The notes under the pieces: model-generated
Seen by the model: the letters and a program-made list of their open reading frames with translations, nothing else
Databases searched by the model: none
What the model was told of the DNA's origin: nothing
Made by a program: the position numbers and the translations under genes
Shown: positions 18,823-27,836 of the stretch, piece by piece
Layout: every line of letters starts with the position of its first letter
Numbering within the stretch: position 1 is the first letter of the stretch
Origin: an uncultured beta proteobacterium
GTDB lineage: Bacteria; Pseudomonadota; Gammaproteobacteria; Burkholderiales; Burkholderiaceae_C
Direction of reading: 5' to 3'
Length of the DNA stretch: 42,010 bases
NCBI GenBank assembly: GCA_903823025.1
Contig: CAIJRK010000019.1
Span: forward strand, 1-42,010

Positions 18823-20037
18823 TCAGACCCGTGCAGCCCGCAGTCGCAGGGAAAACTCCTGCAGGACCGCAATGCCGCTAGCCTCGGCACGATGGCACCA
18901 AGCCTGCAAATCGGCCGCCAACTGTTCACGGGTATGCGTCCTGCTTAACCACAGCTGGCGCAACTCTTCGCGCATGATCACCATTTTGTCCAGCACGGGC
19001 GAAGCCGCACGCGCCAAAACCAATTGGGGCACTGCCGCCGCTGGCACGCGCTCGGCATCCCGGTGCATCCAACGCTTGGCGGCCTTGATGACGGCGGCGT
19101 CTGCACTACGGGCCTTCATGGCTTGAAGTTCGCCCTTGAAGGCGTGCCGCATGTCTTTGGCATACCCGGCCATGATTTCATAGCGATTGGAAATCAAGAC
19201 TTCAAGCGTCTTTTCATCGGCTATCAAACGCAGGTCACCTAGCGCTAATTTGGGCGGGGTCTTTTTGACTTTGGCCAAGCCCACCATTTGCATCAGGCGA
19301 ATGTACATCCAGCCAATGTCAAACTCATAGGATTTAACTGACAACTTGGCCGACGTGGGATACGTGTGGTGGTTGTTGTGCAACTCTTCGCCGGCAATCA
19401 GAATGCCCCATGGCGATATATTGGTGCTGGCATCTGGCGCCTCAAAGTTGCGATAACCCCAGTAGTGCGCGGCGCCATTGATGATGCCCGCCGCCATGAT
19501 CGGGGTCCAGGCCATTTGCAATGCCCACACCGCCAAGCCTGCTGCGCCAAACAGCGCCAGATCAATGCCCAGCATAAAGAAAATGCCGAGCCACGAAAAC
19601 CGGGTGTACAGATGGCGCTCCATCCAGTCGTTCGGTGTGCCATGACCATAGCGCGTCATGGTTTCTTTGTTTTTGGATTCGGTACGGTACAACTCGGCAC
19701 CTTGCAGCAGCACGGTTTTAATGCCATACACATGCGGGCTGTGCGGGTCTTCCGCCTGTTCGCATTTGGCGTGGTGTTTGCGATGAATCGCCGCCCATTC
19801 TTTGGTGACTTGGCCGGTAGTCAACCACAGCCAAAACCGGAAAAAATGCGAAGCAATCGGGTGCAAATCCAAGGCACGATGCGCTTGATGTCGGTGCAAA
19901 AACACCGTCACACTCACCATCGTGATGTGGGTGACGACCAGTGCAAACAACACAATTTGCCAGCCAGTCAATTGCCAAAGACCATTCGCCAGCCAGTCAA
20001 TGACTGCATTCAAGATAGCCCAATCAGGTAAGAACAT
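18823..20037 (-). CDS. membrane acyl-CoA desaturase (delta-9 type)
   Basis: A 404-residue integral membrane di-iron enzyme expected to introduce a cis double bond into saturated acyl chains, adjusting membrane fluidity. The three histidine boxes are all present: HRHQAH near residue 46, HRKHH near 83, and HNNHH near 222 (GEELHNNHHTYPTSAKLS). Membrane helices flank them. The C-terminal ~140 residues are soluble, helical and Arg/Ala rich, a tail seen in betaproteobacterial members. The frame is open to a TTG at 20076, but the ATG at 20037 is preferred because GAGGGA lies about 10 nt upstream and the protein then begins just before the first helix. Regulation is not evident from the sequence. Confidence 0.9.
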   Translation of the reverse strand: MFLPDWAILNAVIDWLANGLWQLTGWQIVLFALVVTHITMVSVTVFLHRHQAHRALDLHPIASHFFRFWLWLTTGQVTKEWAAIHRKHHAKCEQAEDPHSPHVYGIKTVLLQGAELYRTESKNKETMTRYGHGTPNDWMERHLYTRFSWLGIFFMLGIDLALFGAAGLAVWALQMAWTPIMAAGIINGAAHYWGYRNFEAPDASTNISPWGILIAGEELHNNHHTYPTSAKLSVKSYEFDIGWMYIRLMQMVGLAKVKKTPPKLALGDLRLIADEKTLEVLISNRYEIMAGYAKDMRHAFKGELQAMKARSADAAVIKAAKRWMHRDAERVPAAAVPQLVLARAASPVLDKMVIMREELRQLWLSRTHTREQLAADLQAWCHRAEASGIAVLQEFSLRLRAARV

Positions 20038-20143
20038 ATAAACCAAGTCCCTCAATAATGTATGAATAAGGATCAACAGCCGACCATGCCGACTTGCCGG
20101 ATAGTGATTTTAAAGGTTCTTGGCACAAAATGTGCATAGATGT

Positions 20144-20171
20144 AAAAAAGGCCACATCAGTGGCCTTTTTT
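20144..20171 (-). terminator. rho-independent terminator after the RNA methyltransferase gene
   Basis: Six A, then GGCCAC-ATCA-GTGGCC, then six T (20144-20171). It is symmetrical and would work in both directions. It lies 15 bases beyond the methyltransferase stop on the minus strand. Confidence 0.9.
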
Positions 20172-20185
20172 AATCATTTAATGCG

Positions 20186-21475
20186 TTACTTTTTTTGCCA
20201 AACCGCTGCAAAAAATCCGTCGGTCTGATGACGGTGCGGCCACAAACGTAAAAAGCGCTGCGCATTGTCGCCACCGCTGCACAATTTAGCGGCGCCTTCT
20301 ACCTTCAACTCGGTCAGAACGGCACCGGCATCAAGCGGCGTGAAATCCGGGTTGGCTTCGGTGAAGGCTTGCGCGATGGCCTCGTTTTCCTGAATCATCA
20401 CGCTGCAAGTGGCGTACACCAAACGACCACCGGGTTTTAACAAACGTGCGGCACTTTGCAAAATAGCGGTTTGGGTAACGGCCATTTGCTCAACCAGCGC
20501 CAGCGTTTGCCGCCATTTGAGGTCAGGATTGCGCCGCAGTGTGCCCAAACCTGAACAAGGTGCATCGACCAGCACGCGGTCAATCTTGCCGGACAGGCGC
20601 TTGACACGGTCATCGCGCTCGTGGGCAATAGCCGCCGGATGCACGTTGGACAAGCCACTGCGGGCCAGGCGCGGTTTGAGCGCATCCAGACGATGCAACG
20701 AGGTATCAAAAGCGTACAAACGCCCCGTGCTGCGCATGGCGGCACCAATTGCAAGCGTCTTGCCGCCCGCACCGGCACAAAAATCCACCACCATCTCGCC
20801 GCGTTTGGCGTCCAGCAACATGGCCAGCAATTGCGAGCCTTCGTCTTGCACCTCAAAAGCGCCGCGTGTGAATGCGTCCAGCTTGTTCAAGGTGGGCTTG
20901 CCGGCAATGCGCAAACCCCAAGGGGAATAGGCCGTAGGCACCGCTTTGATGCCGACTTGGGCCAATTCTTTTTGCACATCAGCCCGCTTGGTATTGAACG
21001 CATTGACGCGCAAATCAAGCCCGGCACCTAGGTTGAGACTCTCGGCGAGTTGCCAGAATTCATCACCCAGCTGATCTTTCAGCGGCTGCACCAGCCACTC
21101 GGGCAGGTTGTGGCGATGGCGTTCCATCAGGTCGAGAGGGTTTATTTTTTCGCACTGGTCGATCCAGTTGATTTCCTGGTCAGTCAAGGCGCTGCGCAGA
21201 AAATCGCCGGGGCCGTAAAAACCCAGAATCGCCAGACGGCGTTCTTTGGGGCCGCTGCCAGAAGGCGCGAAGTGGTCAAACAATAATTTTTTGCGCAGAA
21301 CCGTGTAAACGGTTCCAGAAAGTGTGGCGCGTTCGCGTGGCCCAAGACCCCGGTTGTCACGAAAAAACTTCGAAACAATGGCGTCAGTGGGATGGTCAAA
21401 TTTGAGTGTGAGCCGGACAAGTTCGGAACAGACGTCGAGTAGAGCTTTAGGATGCATAGCTTTGGATTGTCCCAT
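20186..21475 (-). CDS. RsmB/NOP-family RNA (cytosine-5) methyltransferase
   Basis: A 429-residue SAM-dependent enzyme that methylates C5 of cytosine in rRNA or tRNA. The N-terminal ~140 residues are helical and NusB-like (ALLDVCSELVRLTLKF). The catalytic domain has the EVQDEGSQLLAMLLD entry, SAM motif I VVDFCAGAGGKTLAI, motif IV VDAPCSGLGTLRRNPD with a catalytic-region cysteine, and motif VI RLVYATCSVMIQENE with the second cysteine. E. coli RsmB modifies 16S C967. Burkholderiales often carry more than one member of the family, so the exact target is left open. Met7 (21457) is an alternative start. Confidence 0.9.
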   Translation of the reverse strand: MGQSKAMHPKALLDVCSELVRLTLKFDHPTDAIVSKFFRDNRGLGPRERATLSGTVYTVLRKKLLFDHFAPSGSGPKERRLAILGFYGPGDFLRSALTDQEINWIDQCEKINPLDLMERHRHNLPEWLVQPLKDQLGDEFWQLAESLNLGAGLDLRVNAFNTKRADVQKELAQVGIKAVPTAYSPWGLRIAGKPTLNKLDAFTRGAFEVQDEGSQLLAMLLDAKRGEMVVDFCAGAGGKTLAIGAAMRSTGRLYAFDTSLHRLDALKPRLARSGLSNVHPAAIAHERDDRVKRLSGKIDRVLVDAPCSGLGTLRRNPDLKWRQTLALVEQMAVTQTAILQSAARLLKPGGRLVYATCSVMIQENEAIAQAFTEANPDFTPLDAGAVLTELKVEGAAKLCSGGDNAQRFLRLWPHRHQTDGFFAAVWQKK

Positions 21476-21529
21476 GACTGACGAAAAACTTGGCGCTCTT
21501 ATTCAGACCTGCAAGGGGTCGCATCACCA

Positions 21530-22564
21530 TTAGATTCGTTGGCGTGGCAAGGTCAGCGTAACCACCAAACCGGTATCAGTGCCGTTACGCAAACGCAGTT
21601 GACCTTGGTGTCGGCGTGCAATGTCGTGGGCAATAGACAAGCCTAGGCCAACGCCGCCACTGTTGCGGTTACGCGACGACTCCACCCGGTAAAACGGGGC
21701 CAGCACGCAATCCAACTCGTGTTCAGGAATTCCGGCCCCTTCATCGCGCACTTCAATACAGACGTGATCGGGGTGATCGGTTAGCTGGATGCGCGCCACA
21801 CGGCCATAGCGGACGGCGTTTTCCACCAGGTTATCGAGGCAGCGGCGCAGCGACGAGGCTTGTGCTTTGAGCGGTGCCGCATGGCCGGTGACGGACACGT
21901 CATGACCACACGCCTGTTGGTCATCAGCCAGACTGTCCAGCAAAGAAGTCACATCCAGCAACACGAACGGCTCGGGGTCAGCCGCACCGCGCAAATAATC
22001 CAGCGTGGCCGTAATCATGTCGTTCATCTCGATAATATCCTGCCCAAAATGCCGTCGTTGATCGGCATCAGTCAAGCCTTCAGCCCGCAGCGCCAGACGC
22101 GTTAAGGGGGTGCGCAGGTCGTGCGATACGGCGGCGACAAACCGGTCACGCTCGCTGAGTTGTTGGCAAATTTGGGCCTGCATCTGGTTAAAAACACGGG
22201 TCGCGGCCCGGCATTCGTCGGGGCCATCTTCGGCCATCGGGGGACGATGAATATCGAGGCCGATTTCATGCGCAGCGCTGGCCAGGCGCTTGATCGGTTG
22301 CGACAACCAACGCGCACCAATCCAGGCGGCCAGCATCAACGCGGAAAGCCGCACGCCAATATCGAGCAGCAATCCCGGATGCAACAAAGGCGGTGGGTCA
22401 TGCGGTGGCGGGTGACCGGGGGCGGGCATCGGACGCAGTTCAAACATGAGCGTCAACGCCAACACATGGCTGGCGAGTACGGCCACAAACAGCAGCAAGG
22501 CCAACCGGCCAAACAAAGTGTTCGGCCATAAACGAATCGGCCAGCGTGAGATCAATTGCGCCAA
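21530..22564 (-). CDS. sensor histidine kinase of a two-component system
   Basis: A 344-residue inner membrane kinase. Helix 1 (about residues 17-41) and helix 2 (about 66-86) enclose a tiny periplasmic loop of ~25 residues with PMPAPGHPPPHDPPPLLHPG, which contains His51, His55 and His62. A HAMP region follows. The phosphoacceptor is His148 in AAVSHDLRTPLTRLALR. The ATPase domain has N-box NLVENAVRYG, G1 VRDEGAGIP and G2 GGVGLGLSIA. Its start overlaps the response regulator stop by 13 nt. The short loop suggests sensing within the membrane or of a small ligand such as a metal, which is inference. Confidence 0.93.
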   Translation of the reverse strand: MAQLISRWPIRLWPNTLFGRLALLLFVAVLASHVLALTLMFELRPMPAPGHPPPHDPPPLLHPGLLLDIGVRLSALMLAAWIGARWLSQPIKRLASAAHEIGLDIHRPPMAEDGPDECRAATRVFNQMQAQICQQLSERDRFVAAVSHDLRTPLTRLALRAEGLTDADQRRHFGQDIIEMNDMITATLDYLRGAADPEPFVLLDVTSLLDSLADDQQACGHDVSVTGHAAPLKAQASSLRRCLDNLVENAVRYGRVARIQLTDHPDHVCIEVRDEGAGIPEHELDCVLAPFYRVESSRNRNSGGVGLGLSIAHDIARRHQGQLRLRNGTDTGLVVTLTLPRQRI

Positions 22565-23292
22565 GCCGCAGCGCCTTGCACCGACTGGACGTTAAACATA
22601 TAACCCGCGCCGCGAACGGTCTTGATCATCTTGGGTTCACGCGGATCATCGGCCAACTTCTGGCGCAGGCGTGACACCAGCAAATCAATGCTGCGCTCAA
22701 ACGAATCCATGGCCCGACCACGCGCTTGCGCCATCAACTGATCCCGGCTGAAAAGCCGACGCGGCATTTGTAAAAAGGTAGAAAGCAGACGAAATTCGGC
22801 ATTGGACAAAGCCACCACCAGACCGGCGGGCGACGTGAGGCAGCGGTCTTCGCGGTGCAATTCCCAGCCATCAAAACGAATCACGTCGCTGCGACTGTAC
22901 GCCGCCGTGCCGTCAAGCGTCGTACTGGCGCGGCGCAGCACGGTTTGGATGCGCGCCACCAACTCACGCGGCTCGAAGGGCTTGCTCATGTAGTCGTCGG
23001 CCCCGGACTCCAGCCCGAGCACACGGTCATAAGGGTTGGAGCGGGCGGTCAACATGATGATTGGAATGGGCGAATGCTGGCGCAAATCGCGGGCCAACGC
23101 CAGACCGTCTTCGCCCGGCAACATCAAGTCCAACACAATCAGGTCGATGTGCCTGGCGGCCAATTGCGCACGCATTACCACACCGTCGCCTGCAACACAG
23201 GCCTCGAAACCGAAGCGGGCCAGGTATTCACGCAACAAGGCGGTGATGCCTTCGTCGTCGTCAACGATCAATATTTGCGAATGAGGCTGCAT
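22552..23292 (-). CDS. OmpR/PhoB-family response regulator
   Basis: A 246-residue DNA-binding regulator. The receiver domain has acidic residues 11-13 (IVDDDEG), phosphoacceptor Asp55 in IVLDLMLPGEDG and the conserved lysine in YMSKPFEPRELV. The C-terminal winged helix of the OmpR type ends in SFERSIDLLVSRLRQKL and TVRGAGYMFNV. It precedes and overlaps its kinase gene. It diverges from the EF-hand and export genes, so those are the natural candidate targets. Confidence 0.95.
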   Translation of the reverse strand: MQPHSQILIVDDDEGITALLREYLARFGFEACVAGDGVVMRAQLAARHIDLIVLDLMLPGEDGLALARDLRQHSPIPIIMLTARSNPYDRVLGLESGADDYMSKPFEPRELVARIQTVLRRASTTLDGTAAYSRSDVIRFDGWELHREDRCLTSPAGLVVALSNAEFRLLSTFLQMPRRLFSRDQLMAQARGRAMDSFERSIDLLVSRLRQKLADDPREPKMIKTVRGAGYMFNVQSVQGAAAWRN

Positions 23293-23388
23293 GGTGGGTT
23301 CATTTGAGGTGAAAGTTTAAATGGGGCTTGCGCGGTTCAAAAATCGAATAACCGGGTCTATTGCGCTCTGTTTGCCTGTTTAAGCGCT

Positions 23389-23414
23389 GCTTTGTATCAG
23401 CTTCGGTACAAAGC
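23389..23414. promoter_or_regulatory. inverted repeat between response regulator and EF-hand genes
   Basis: GCTTTGTA (23389-23396) and TACAAAGC (23407-23414) form a perfect 8-bp dyad around a 10-base centre. It can be extended by a G-T and a C-G pair. Further smaller dyads follow before the EF-hand start: TCAACA-ATG-TGTTGA and GTTGA-N5-TCAAC. Their position suits an operator or a leader hairpin controlling the EF-hand gene. Confidence 0.4.
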
Positions 23415-23480
23415 GGACAAACGCGGTTAACGCGCGTCTTCAACAATGTGTTGATTCAGTCAACAACCTAAGGAATGACG

Positions 23481-24209
23481 ATGAGCACCATCAGCGGAGT
23501 TAGTAGTACCAGCAGCGCTTGGGCCAACACGAGCGCGTCGCGCAGTCAGATGCAAGCCAAAATGTTTGCCAAGGTCGATGCCAACAGCAGCGGCGGTGTG
23601 GACAAAACCGAGTTGCAGAGCCTGATGGCCGACGTTGCCAAAAAATCCGGGGTCGCCAACAGCAGCAGTACCGACGAGTTGTTTGGCAAAATGGACAGCA
23701 ACAGCGATGGCAGCTTGTCCAGTGATGAGTTGGACAGCGGAATGCAAACCCTCATGCCAGCACCGTCCACGATGGATTTTGCCAAGCAAAGTGCCGGCGG
23801 CTCACCACCACCTGTCGGCGGTGGCGGCGGCGGCGGAGCCAGCAGCACAAGCAGCACAAGCACCACGTTTGACACGCTGGACACCAATGAGGACGGCGTC
23901 GTGTCAGCCCAGGAACGTATGGCCCCCAGTACCTCGACCGACCCACTGCAAGCCCTGTTCAAGGCCATTGATTCCGATAGTGACAGCAAAATTAGCGGCG
24001 ATGAGTCGGATGCTTTCATCAAACAACTGACGTCACAGGTTGAAGCCACAACCCAGTCGGCACAAAACACAGACACCAACGCCAGCACCACCGCAAAGTC
24101 TAAAAACGACAGCTTTGATTTGAAGGAACTAGCCCGTCAGACCTATGAGCAAATCGCCAGCGGTCTGTCACAACAAGCCAAGGGATCTACGTTTAGCATA
24201 ATGGCCTGA
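23481..24209 (+). CDS. EF-hand calcium-binding protein, serine-rich
   Basis: A 242-residue protein with four EF-hand loops: DANSSGGVDKTE (33-44), DSNSDGSLSSDE (72-83), DTNEDGVVSAQE (134-145) and DSDSDSKISGDE (164-175). The fourth has Ser where the central Gly is usual and may bind calcium weakly. A seven-glycine linker (113-119) separates the two pairs. There is no Sec signal peptide or membrane helix. The ends are Ser/Thr rich and the C-terminus closes with FSIMA. The start is set at 23481 because AAGGA lies exactly 6 nt before it, while the in-frame ATG at 23475 directly abuts AAGGA. It diverges from the two-component system and precedes the exporter genes. Substrate, sensor or buffer roles are all possible. 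Confidence 0.85.
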   Translation: MSTISGVSSTSSAWANTSASRSQMQAKMFAKVDANSSGGVDKTELQSLMADVAKKSGVANSSSTDELFGKMDSNSDGSLSSDELDSGMQTLMPAPSTMDFAKQSAGGSPPPVGGGGGGGASSTSSTSTTFDTLDTNEDGVVSAQERMAPSTSTDPLQALFKAIDSDSDSKISGDESDAFIKQLTSQVEATTQSAQNTDTNASTTAKSKNDSFDLKELARQTYEQIASGLSQQAKGSTFSIMA

Positions 24210-24213
24210 ATTT

Positions 24214-24227
24214 GCTAGACCTCTAGC
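24214..24227 (+). terminator. weak hairpin after the EF-hand gene
   Basis: GCTAGA-CC-TCTAGC followed by TTTA, five bases beyond the EF-hand stop. The stem is only 6 bp and A/T rich, so it may attenuate rather than stop transcription into the exporter genes. Confidence 0.4.
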
Positions 24228-24311
24228 TTTACAAGTCTTCACGCGGGGGAAACGGCTTCGTTATTTGACTCTTGCACAATAGACCTTCAACCCAGCCTTG
24301 AGCCGCATAAA

Positions 24312-25751
24312 TTGATAGTCTCACCAAAATCTGTCTCCCCAAAGTCACGCAGCAATTCACGCCGAGTTCTGCCGTTAACCATTGCACTTGCCTTGGCGCT
24401 GAGTGGCTGCACGTCCTGGTCGCCCAAAGCGCAAGGGGTGCCTGACGTTGCCATCCCTACGACTTGGTCAACCACGGCATCGCCCGTCAGCGCAAATGCC
24501 ACCACGGCCACCGCGAATTCGCTCGCCCAGTGGTGGCAGCGATTTAATGACCCTTTGTTAAGTACGTTGGTCATGCAGGCCTTGCAAACCAATACCAGCG
24601 TCTGGTCTGCGAAGGCGGCGCTGCAGCAAGCACGCGCCTTACGCGATGTTCAAGGGGCGGGCCTGTTGCCTAGCGTGTCCACCTCCGGCTCGGTGGGGCG
24701 CAGCAAGTCGGGCGGTAACGAAGCCAACAACAGTTTCAGAGCGGGTTTGGATGCCAGCTGGGAACCCGACATTTTTGGAGGCCAACGCAGCGCCTTGAAT
24801 GCTTCTGAAGCCGAGGCCCAAGCGTCAGAGGCCACGCTGGCCGATGTGCAAGTTTCGGTGGCCGCCGAGGTCGCGCTGGCTTACATCCAGTTGCGCGGCC
24901 AACAAACCCAGTTACTGATCGCCCGCAACAATTTGATCAGCCAGCAAGAAACGCTGCAAATCACCGACTGGCGCGCACAAGCCGGGTTGATCACCTCGCT
25001 TGAAGTGGAGCAGGCCCGCACCGCCAGCGAACAAACCGCCGCCCAGATTCCCACACTGGAGGCCAACATTGCCAAGTCCTCGCACAGCCTCGCGGTGTTG
25101 ACGGGTCAAACTCCAATGGCACTGCAAACGCTGGTCATGGCCCCGCAGCCAATACCGCAAGCAGCGCCAGATCTGGCCCTGAGCATTCCGGCACAAACCC
25201 TGCGCCAGCGTCCTGATTTGCGCGCGGCAGAATTTCGCGTCAGTGCGGCCTTGTCGCGGGTGTCTGTGGCAGACGCAGCGCGCTATCCCGGCTTTTCTAT
25301 TAGTGGCTCCTTGGGCTTGAATGCGCTGACCTTGGGTGCGCTCACCAACGGCGCTTCCGTGGTCAATTCTTTATTGGGCAGTGTTTCCGTTCCCCTGTTT
25401 GATGGCGGCTCGGCCCAAGCGCAAGTGCTGGCGCAAGAAGCCTCGCTGGAGCAGGCCCGCGCCAGCTACCAGTCCATCGTTTTGACCGCGCTGCAAGATG
25501 TCGAAGACGCGCTGGTGGCGTTGCAAGGCGACCGTGCGCGCTTGATTCGCCTGCAAAATGCCGCCACAGCGGCGGACAATGCGGCTCTCTTGGCCCAGCA
25601 ACGCTTTACCAGCGGCCTGATTGATTTTCAAACCGTGCTGCAAACACAGCGTTCCCTGTTGAGCACCCAAGACAGCGTCGCCACCACTCGCGCCGACATT
25701 AGCGCCGACCATGTGCGCTTGTACAAAGCGCTAGGCGGCGGCTGGAACTGA
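24312..25751 (+). CDS. NodT-family outer membrane efflux lipoprotein
   Basis: A 479-residue TolC-like channel. After a short charged leader, the lipobox LALSGC places the acylated cysteine at residue 33. The two OEP repeats are visible: LVMQALQTNTSVWSAKAALQQARALRDVQGAG with its FRAGLDASWEPDIFGG strand, and ALSRVSVADAARYPGFSISGSLG with VSVPLFDGGSAQAQV. The long helices that form the periplasmic barrel follow each. The likely start is TTG, as no ATG is available upstream of the signal peptide. It leads a four-gene set with the adaptor, ATPase and permease and would be their outer membrane exit duct. Confidence 0.92.
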   Translation: MIVSPKSVSPKSRSNSRRVLPLTIALALALSGCTSWSPKAQGVPDVAIPTTWSTTASPVSANATTATANSLAQWWQRFNDPLLSTLVMQALQTNTSVWSAKAALQQARALRDVQGAGLLPSVSTSGSVGRSKSGGNEANNSFRAGLDASWEPDIFGGQRSALNASEAEAQASEATLADVQVSVAAEVALAYIQLRGQQTQLLIARNNLISQQETLQITDWRAQAGLITSLEVEQARTASEQTAAQIPTLEANIAKSSHSLAVLTGQTPMALQTLVMAPQPIPQAAPDLALSIPAQTLRQRPDLRAAEFRVSAALSRVSVADAARYPGFSISGSLGLNALTLGALTNGASVVNSLLGSVSVPLFDGGSAQAQVLAQEASLEQARASYQSIVLTALQDVEDALVALQGDRARLIRLQNAATAADNAALLAQQRFTSGLIDFQTVLQTQRSLLSTQDSVATTRADISADHVRLYKALGGGWN

Positions 25752-25809
25752 ACACGCCGCCCGCGCCCGGCCCCATTTTTTGAACACCCCCCGAATTACC
25801 CAAACCATC

Positions 25810-27114
25810 ATGACCCAAGCTGCCGCCAGTGAACCCCTCTCAACTGCTGATTTGCAAACCCTGCTGGACGAAGCGCCGCAAAAAGTCTGGTGGCGGCGCA
25901 GCATCGTCTGGATCACCATCGGGCTGATCTTGTTGGCTGGAGCGGGGTTTTACTATTGGCAATTGAGCGTCAAACGCAATGCGGCACCTGCTTTTGTGAC
26001 CGAAGCGGCGAAGCGCGGCAACCTGACTTTGAGCGTGTCCGCCAACGGCACGCTACAACCCACACGCGCCGTCAACATCGGCAGTGAGTTGTCCGGCACC
26101 GTGTTGCGCGTGCTGGTGGATGTGAACGACCAGGTCAAAAAAGGTCAGGTACTGGTGGAGTTGGACACCGCCAAACTGAACGACCAAGTGGCCCGTTCAC
26201 GCGCCGCGCTGGCAGCGGCTAACGCCAAGGTGGCGCAAGTCGTCGCCACAGTGAAAGAATCGCAGGGCAATCTGGCGCGACTGGAAGAGGTCGCGCGTTT
26301 GTCGGGCGGCAAAGTGCCCTCGCAGGCCGAACTGGACACGGGTCGGGCCACACTGGAACGCGCCCGGGCCGACGAGATCAGCGCCCGCGCCAGCGTGACA
26401 GAAGCCAAGGCGACGGCTTCCACGGACAAAACCAATCTGTCCAAAGCGTCCATTCGCTCGCCTATTGATGGCGTGGTGTTGACCCGCACGGTCGATCCCG
26501 GCAATGCCGTGGCCGCCTCGCTGCAAGCCGTCACGCTGTTTTCACTGGCCGAAGACTTGGCCAAACTCAAGCTGCAAGTCAATGTGGATGAGGCCGATGT
26601 CGGCTCGGTCAAAGTCGGTCAAAAGGCCAGCTTTACGGTTAGCGCCTACCCTTCGCGCCCCTATCCAGCCACGATCACCCGCGTGGCCTTTGGTTCCACC
26701 ATCACTGAAAACGTGGTGACTTATGTCACTTATCTTGACGTGGACAACAGCGACCTGACTCTGCGCCCCGGCATGACGGCGTCCAGCACCATCACGTCAA
26801 CTGAAAGAACCAATGTCCTGCTGGTGCCCAACACAGCGCTGCGCTTTACGCCTTCCTTGCCCAGCGGCGGCGCGGCCAAATCAGGGGGCGGCATCATGAC
26901 CAGCTTGATGCCGCGTATGCCTCGGGGTGGCTCCAAAACTGCCACCGGCAGCGGCCCGTCACGCCAAGTGTGGGTGTTGCGCAATGGGTCAGCGGTGGCG
27001 GTCAACGTGACCACCGGCATCAGCGATGGCCGCATGACCGAGGTGACAGCAGGCGATTTGCAGGCCGACATGCTGGTGATTACCGATCAGCGCACCGCCG
27101 GGACGACGCCATGA
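25810..27114 (+). CDS. MacA-like periplasmic adaptor (HlyD/RND-type membrane fusion protein)
   Basis: A 434-residue adaptor that would bridge the inner membrane ABC permease and the outer membrane channel. One membrane anchor lies at about residues 32-50 (IVWITIGLILLAGAGFYYW). The lipoyl half-motifs are ELSGTVLRVLVDVNDQVKKGQVLVELD-like and SPIDGVVLTRTVDPGNAV-like, and they flank an alpha-hairpin of ~100 residues. Beta-barrel and membrane-proximal domains follow, with a Gly/Ser-rich insert (GGAAKSGGGIMTSLMPRMPR). ATG at 25810 is chosen over a TTG at 25780; neither has a strong Shine-Dalgarno. The stop overlaps the ATPase start (ATGA). Confidence 0.9.
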   Translation: MTQAAASEPLSTADLQTLLDEAPQKVWWRRSIVWITIGLILLAGAGFYYWQLSVKRNAAPAFVTEAAKRGNLTLSVSANGTLQPTRAVNIGSELSGTVLRVLVDVNDQVKKGQVLVELDTAKLNDQVARSRAALAAANAKVAQVVATVKESQGNLARLEEVARLSGGKVPSQAELDTGRATLERARADEISARASVTEAKATASTDKTNLSKASIRSPIDGVVLTRTVDPGNAVAASLQAVTLFSLAEDLAKLKLQVNVDEADVGSVKVGQKASFTVSAYPSRPYPATITRVAFGSTITENVVTYVTYLDVDNSDLTLRPGMTASSTITSTERTNVLLVPNTALRFTPSLPSGGAAKSGGGIMTSLMPRMPRGGSKTATGSGPSRQVWVLRNGSAVAVNVTTGISDGRMTEVTAGDLQADMLVITDQRTAGTTP

Positions 27115-27836
27115 GTCAGTCCCCGCTCATCCAACTCAAGCGCGTTACCAAGGTTTACGGCCAGGGCGCAACCGCTTTGCAAGCCCTCAAAGGCGTTGAC
27201 CTGACCATTCACGCCGGGGATTTTGTGGCGATCATGGGGCCAAGCGGCTCAGGCAAATCCACCGCCATGAACACTTTAGGTTGCCTGGACACGCCGACTA
27301 CCGGCGAATATTTGTTTAACGGCGTGCATGTCGAAACCTTGTCGCGTGACCAGCGCGCCCGCTTGCGCCGACGTTTTCTGGGCTTTGTGTTTCAGGGCTT
27401 TAACTTGCTGGCGCGTACCACCGCGCAAGAAAACGTCGAACTCCCCTTGTTGTACCGGGGCGAATCCGCCAAGGCACGTCACGCAGCCGCCACCCAAGCG
27501 CTGGCCTCGGTTGGTTTGGCGGGATGGGAACATCACACACCTGCCGAGTTGTCAGGCGGACAACAACAGCGCGTAGCGATTGCCCGCGCCATCGTCACCG
27601 AACCCGCCGTGTTGTTGGCGGATGAACCCACTGGCAACCTGGACACGCAACGCAGCCAGGAAATCATGGAACTGCTGTCGGGTTTGAATGTGAATCTTGG
27701 CATTACCGTCCTGATGGTGACGCATGAGGCCGATATGGCCGCCTACGCCAAACGCATCGTGCGCTTTGTGGATGGCGTTGTCGCCAACGACACGCTCAAC
27801 CCGAATCCCATCGGGTTGAAGCAGGAGACGCCCTGA
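27111..27836 (+). CDS. MacB/LolD-type ABC transporter ATPase
   Basis: A 241-residue ATPase. Walker A GPSGSGKS lies at residues 43-50, followed by [19 protein letters not shown] and the Q-loop FVFQGFNLL. The signature is [15 protein letters not shown], Walker [13 protein letters not shown] and the switch histidine in [13 protein letters not shown]. These are the marks of the MacB/LolD/FtsE branch that drives mechanotransmission rather than transmembrane pumping. The start at 27111 overlaps the adaptor stop by 4 bases, and its stop overlaps the permease start (TGATG). In E. coli MacB the ATPase and permease are one chain, while here they are separate. Confidence 0.95.
   Translation: MSQSPLIQLKRVTKVYGQGATALQALKGVDLTIHAGDFVAIMGPSGSGKSTAMNTLGCLDTPTTGEYLFNGVHVETLSRDQRARLRRRFLGFVFQGFNLLARTTAQENVELPLLYRGESAKARHAAATQALASVGLAGWEHHTPAELSGGQQQRVAIARAIVTEPAVLLADEPTGNLDTQRSQEIMELLSGLNVNLGITVLMVTHEADMAAYAKRIVRFVDGVVANDTLNPNPIGLKQETP

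Noticed and set aside
19366..20031. 221-codon open frame antisense to the desaturase gene
   Set aside because: The desaturase histidine boxes lie in the opposite strand of this stretch, so it is a shadow frame.
23546..24091. 181-codon minus-strand frame inside the EF-hand gene
   Set aside because: Its Ser/Leu-rich product is the complement of the repetitive calcium-loop codons; the plus-strand frame has four EF-hand loops and a well-placed Shine-Dalgarno.
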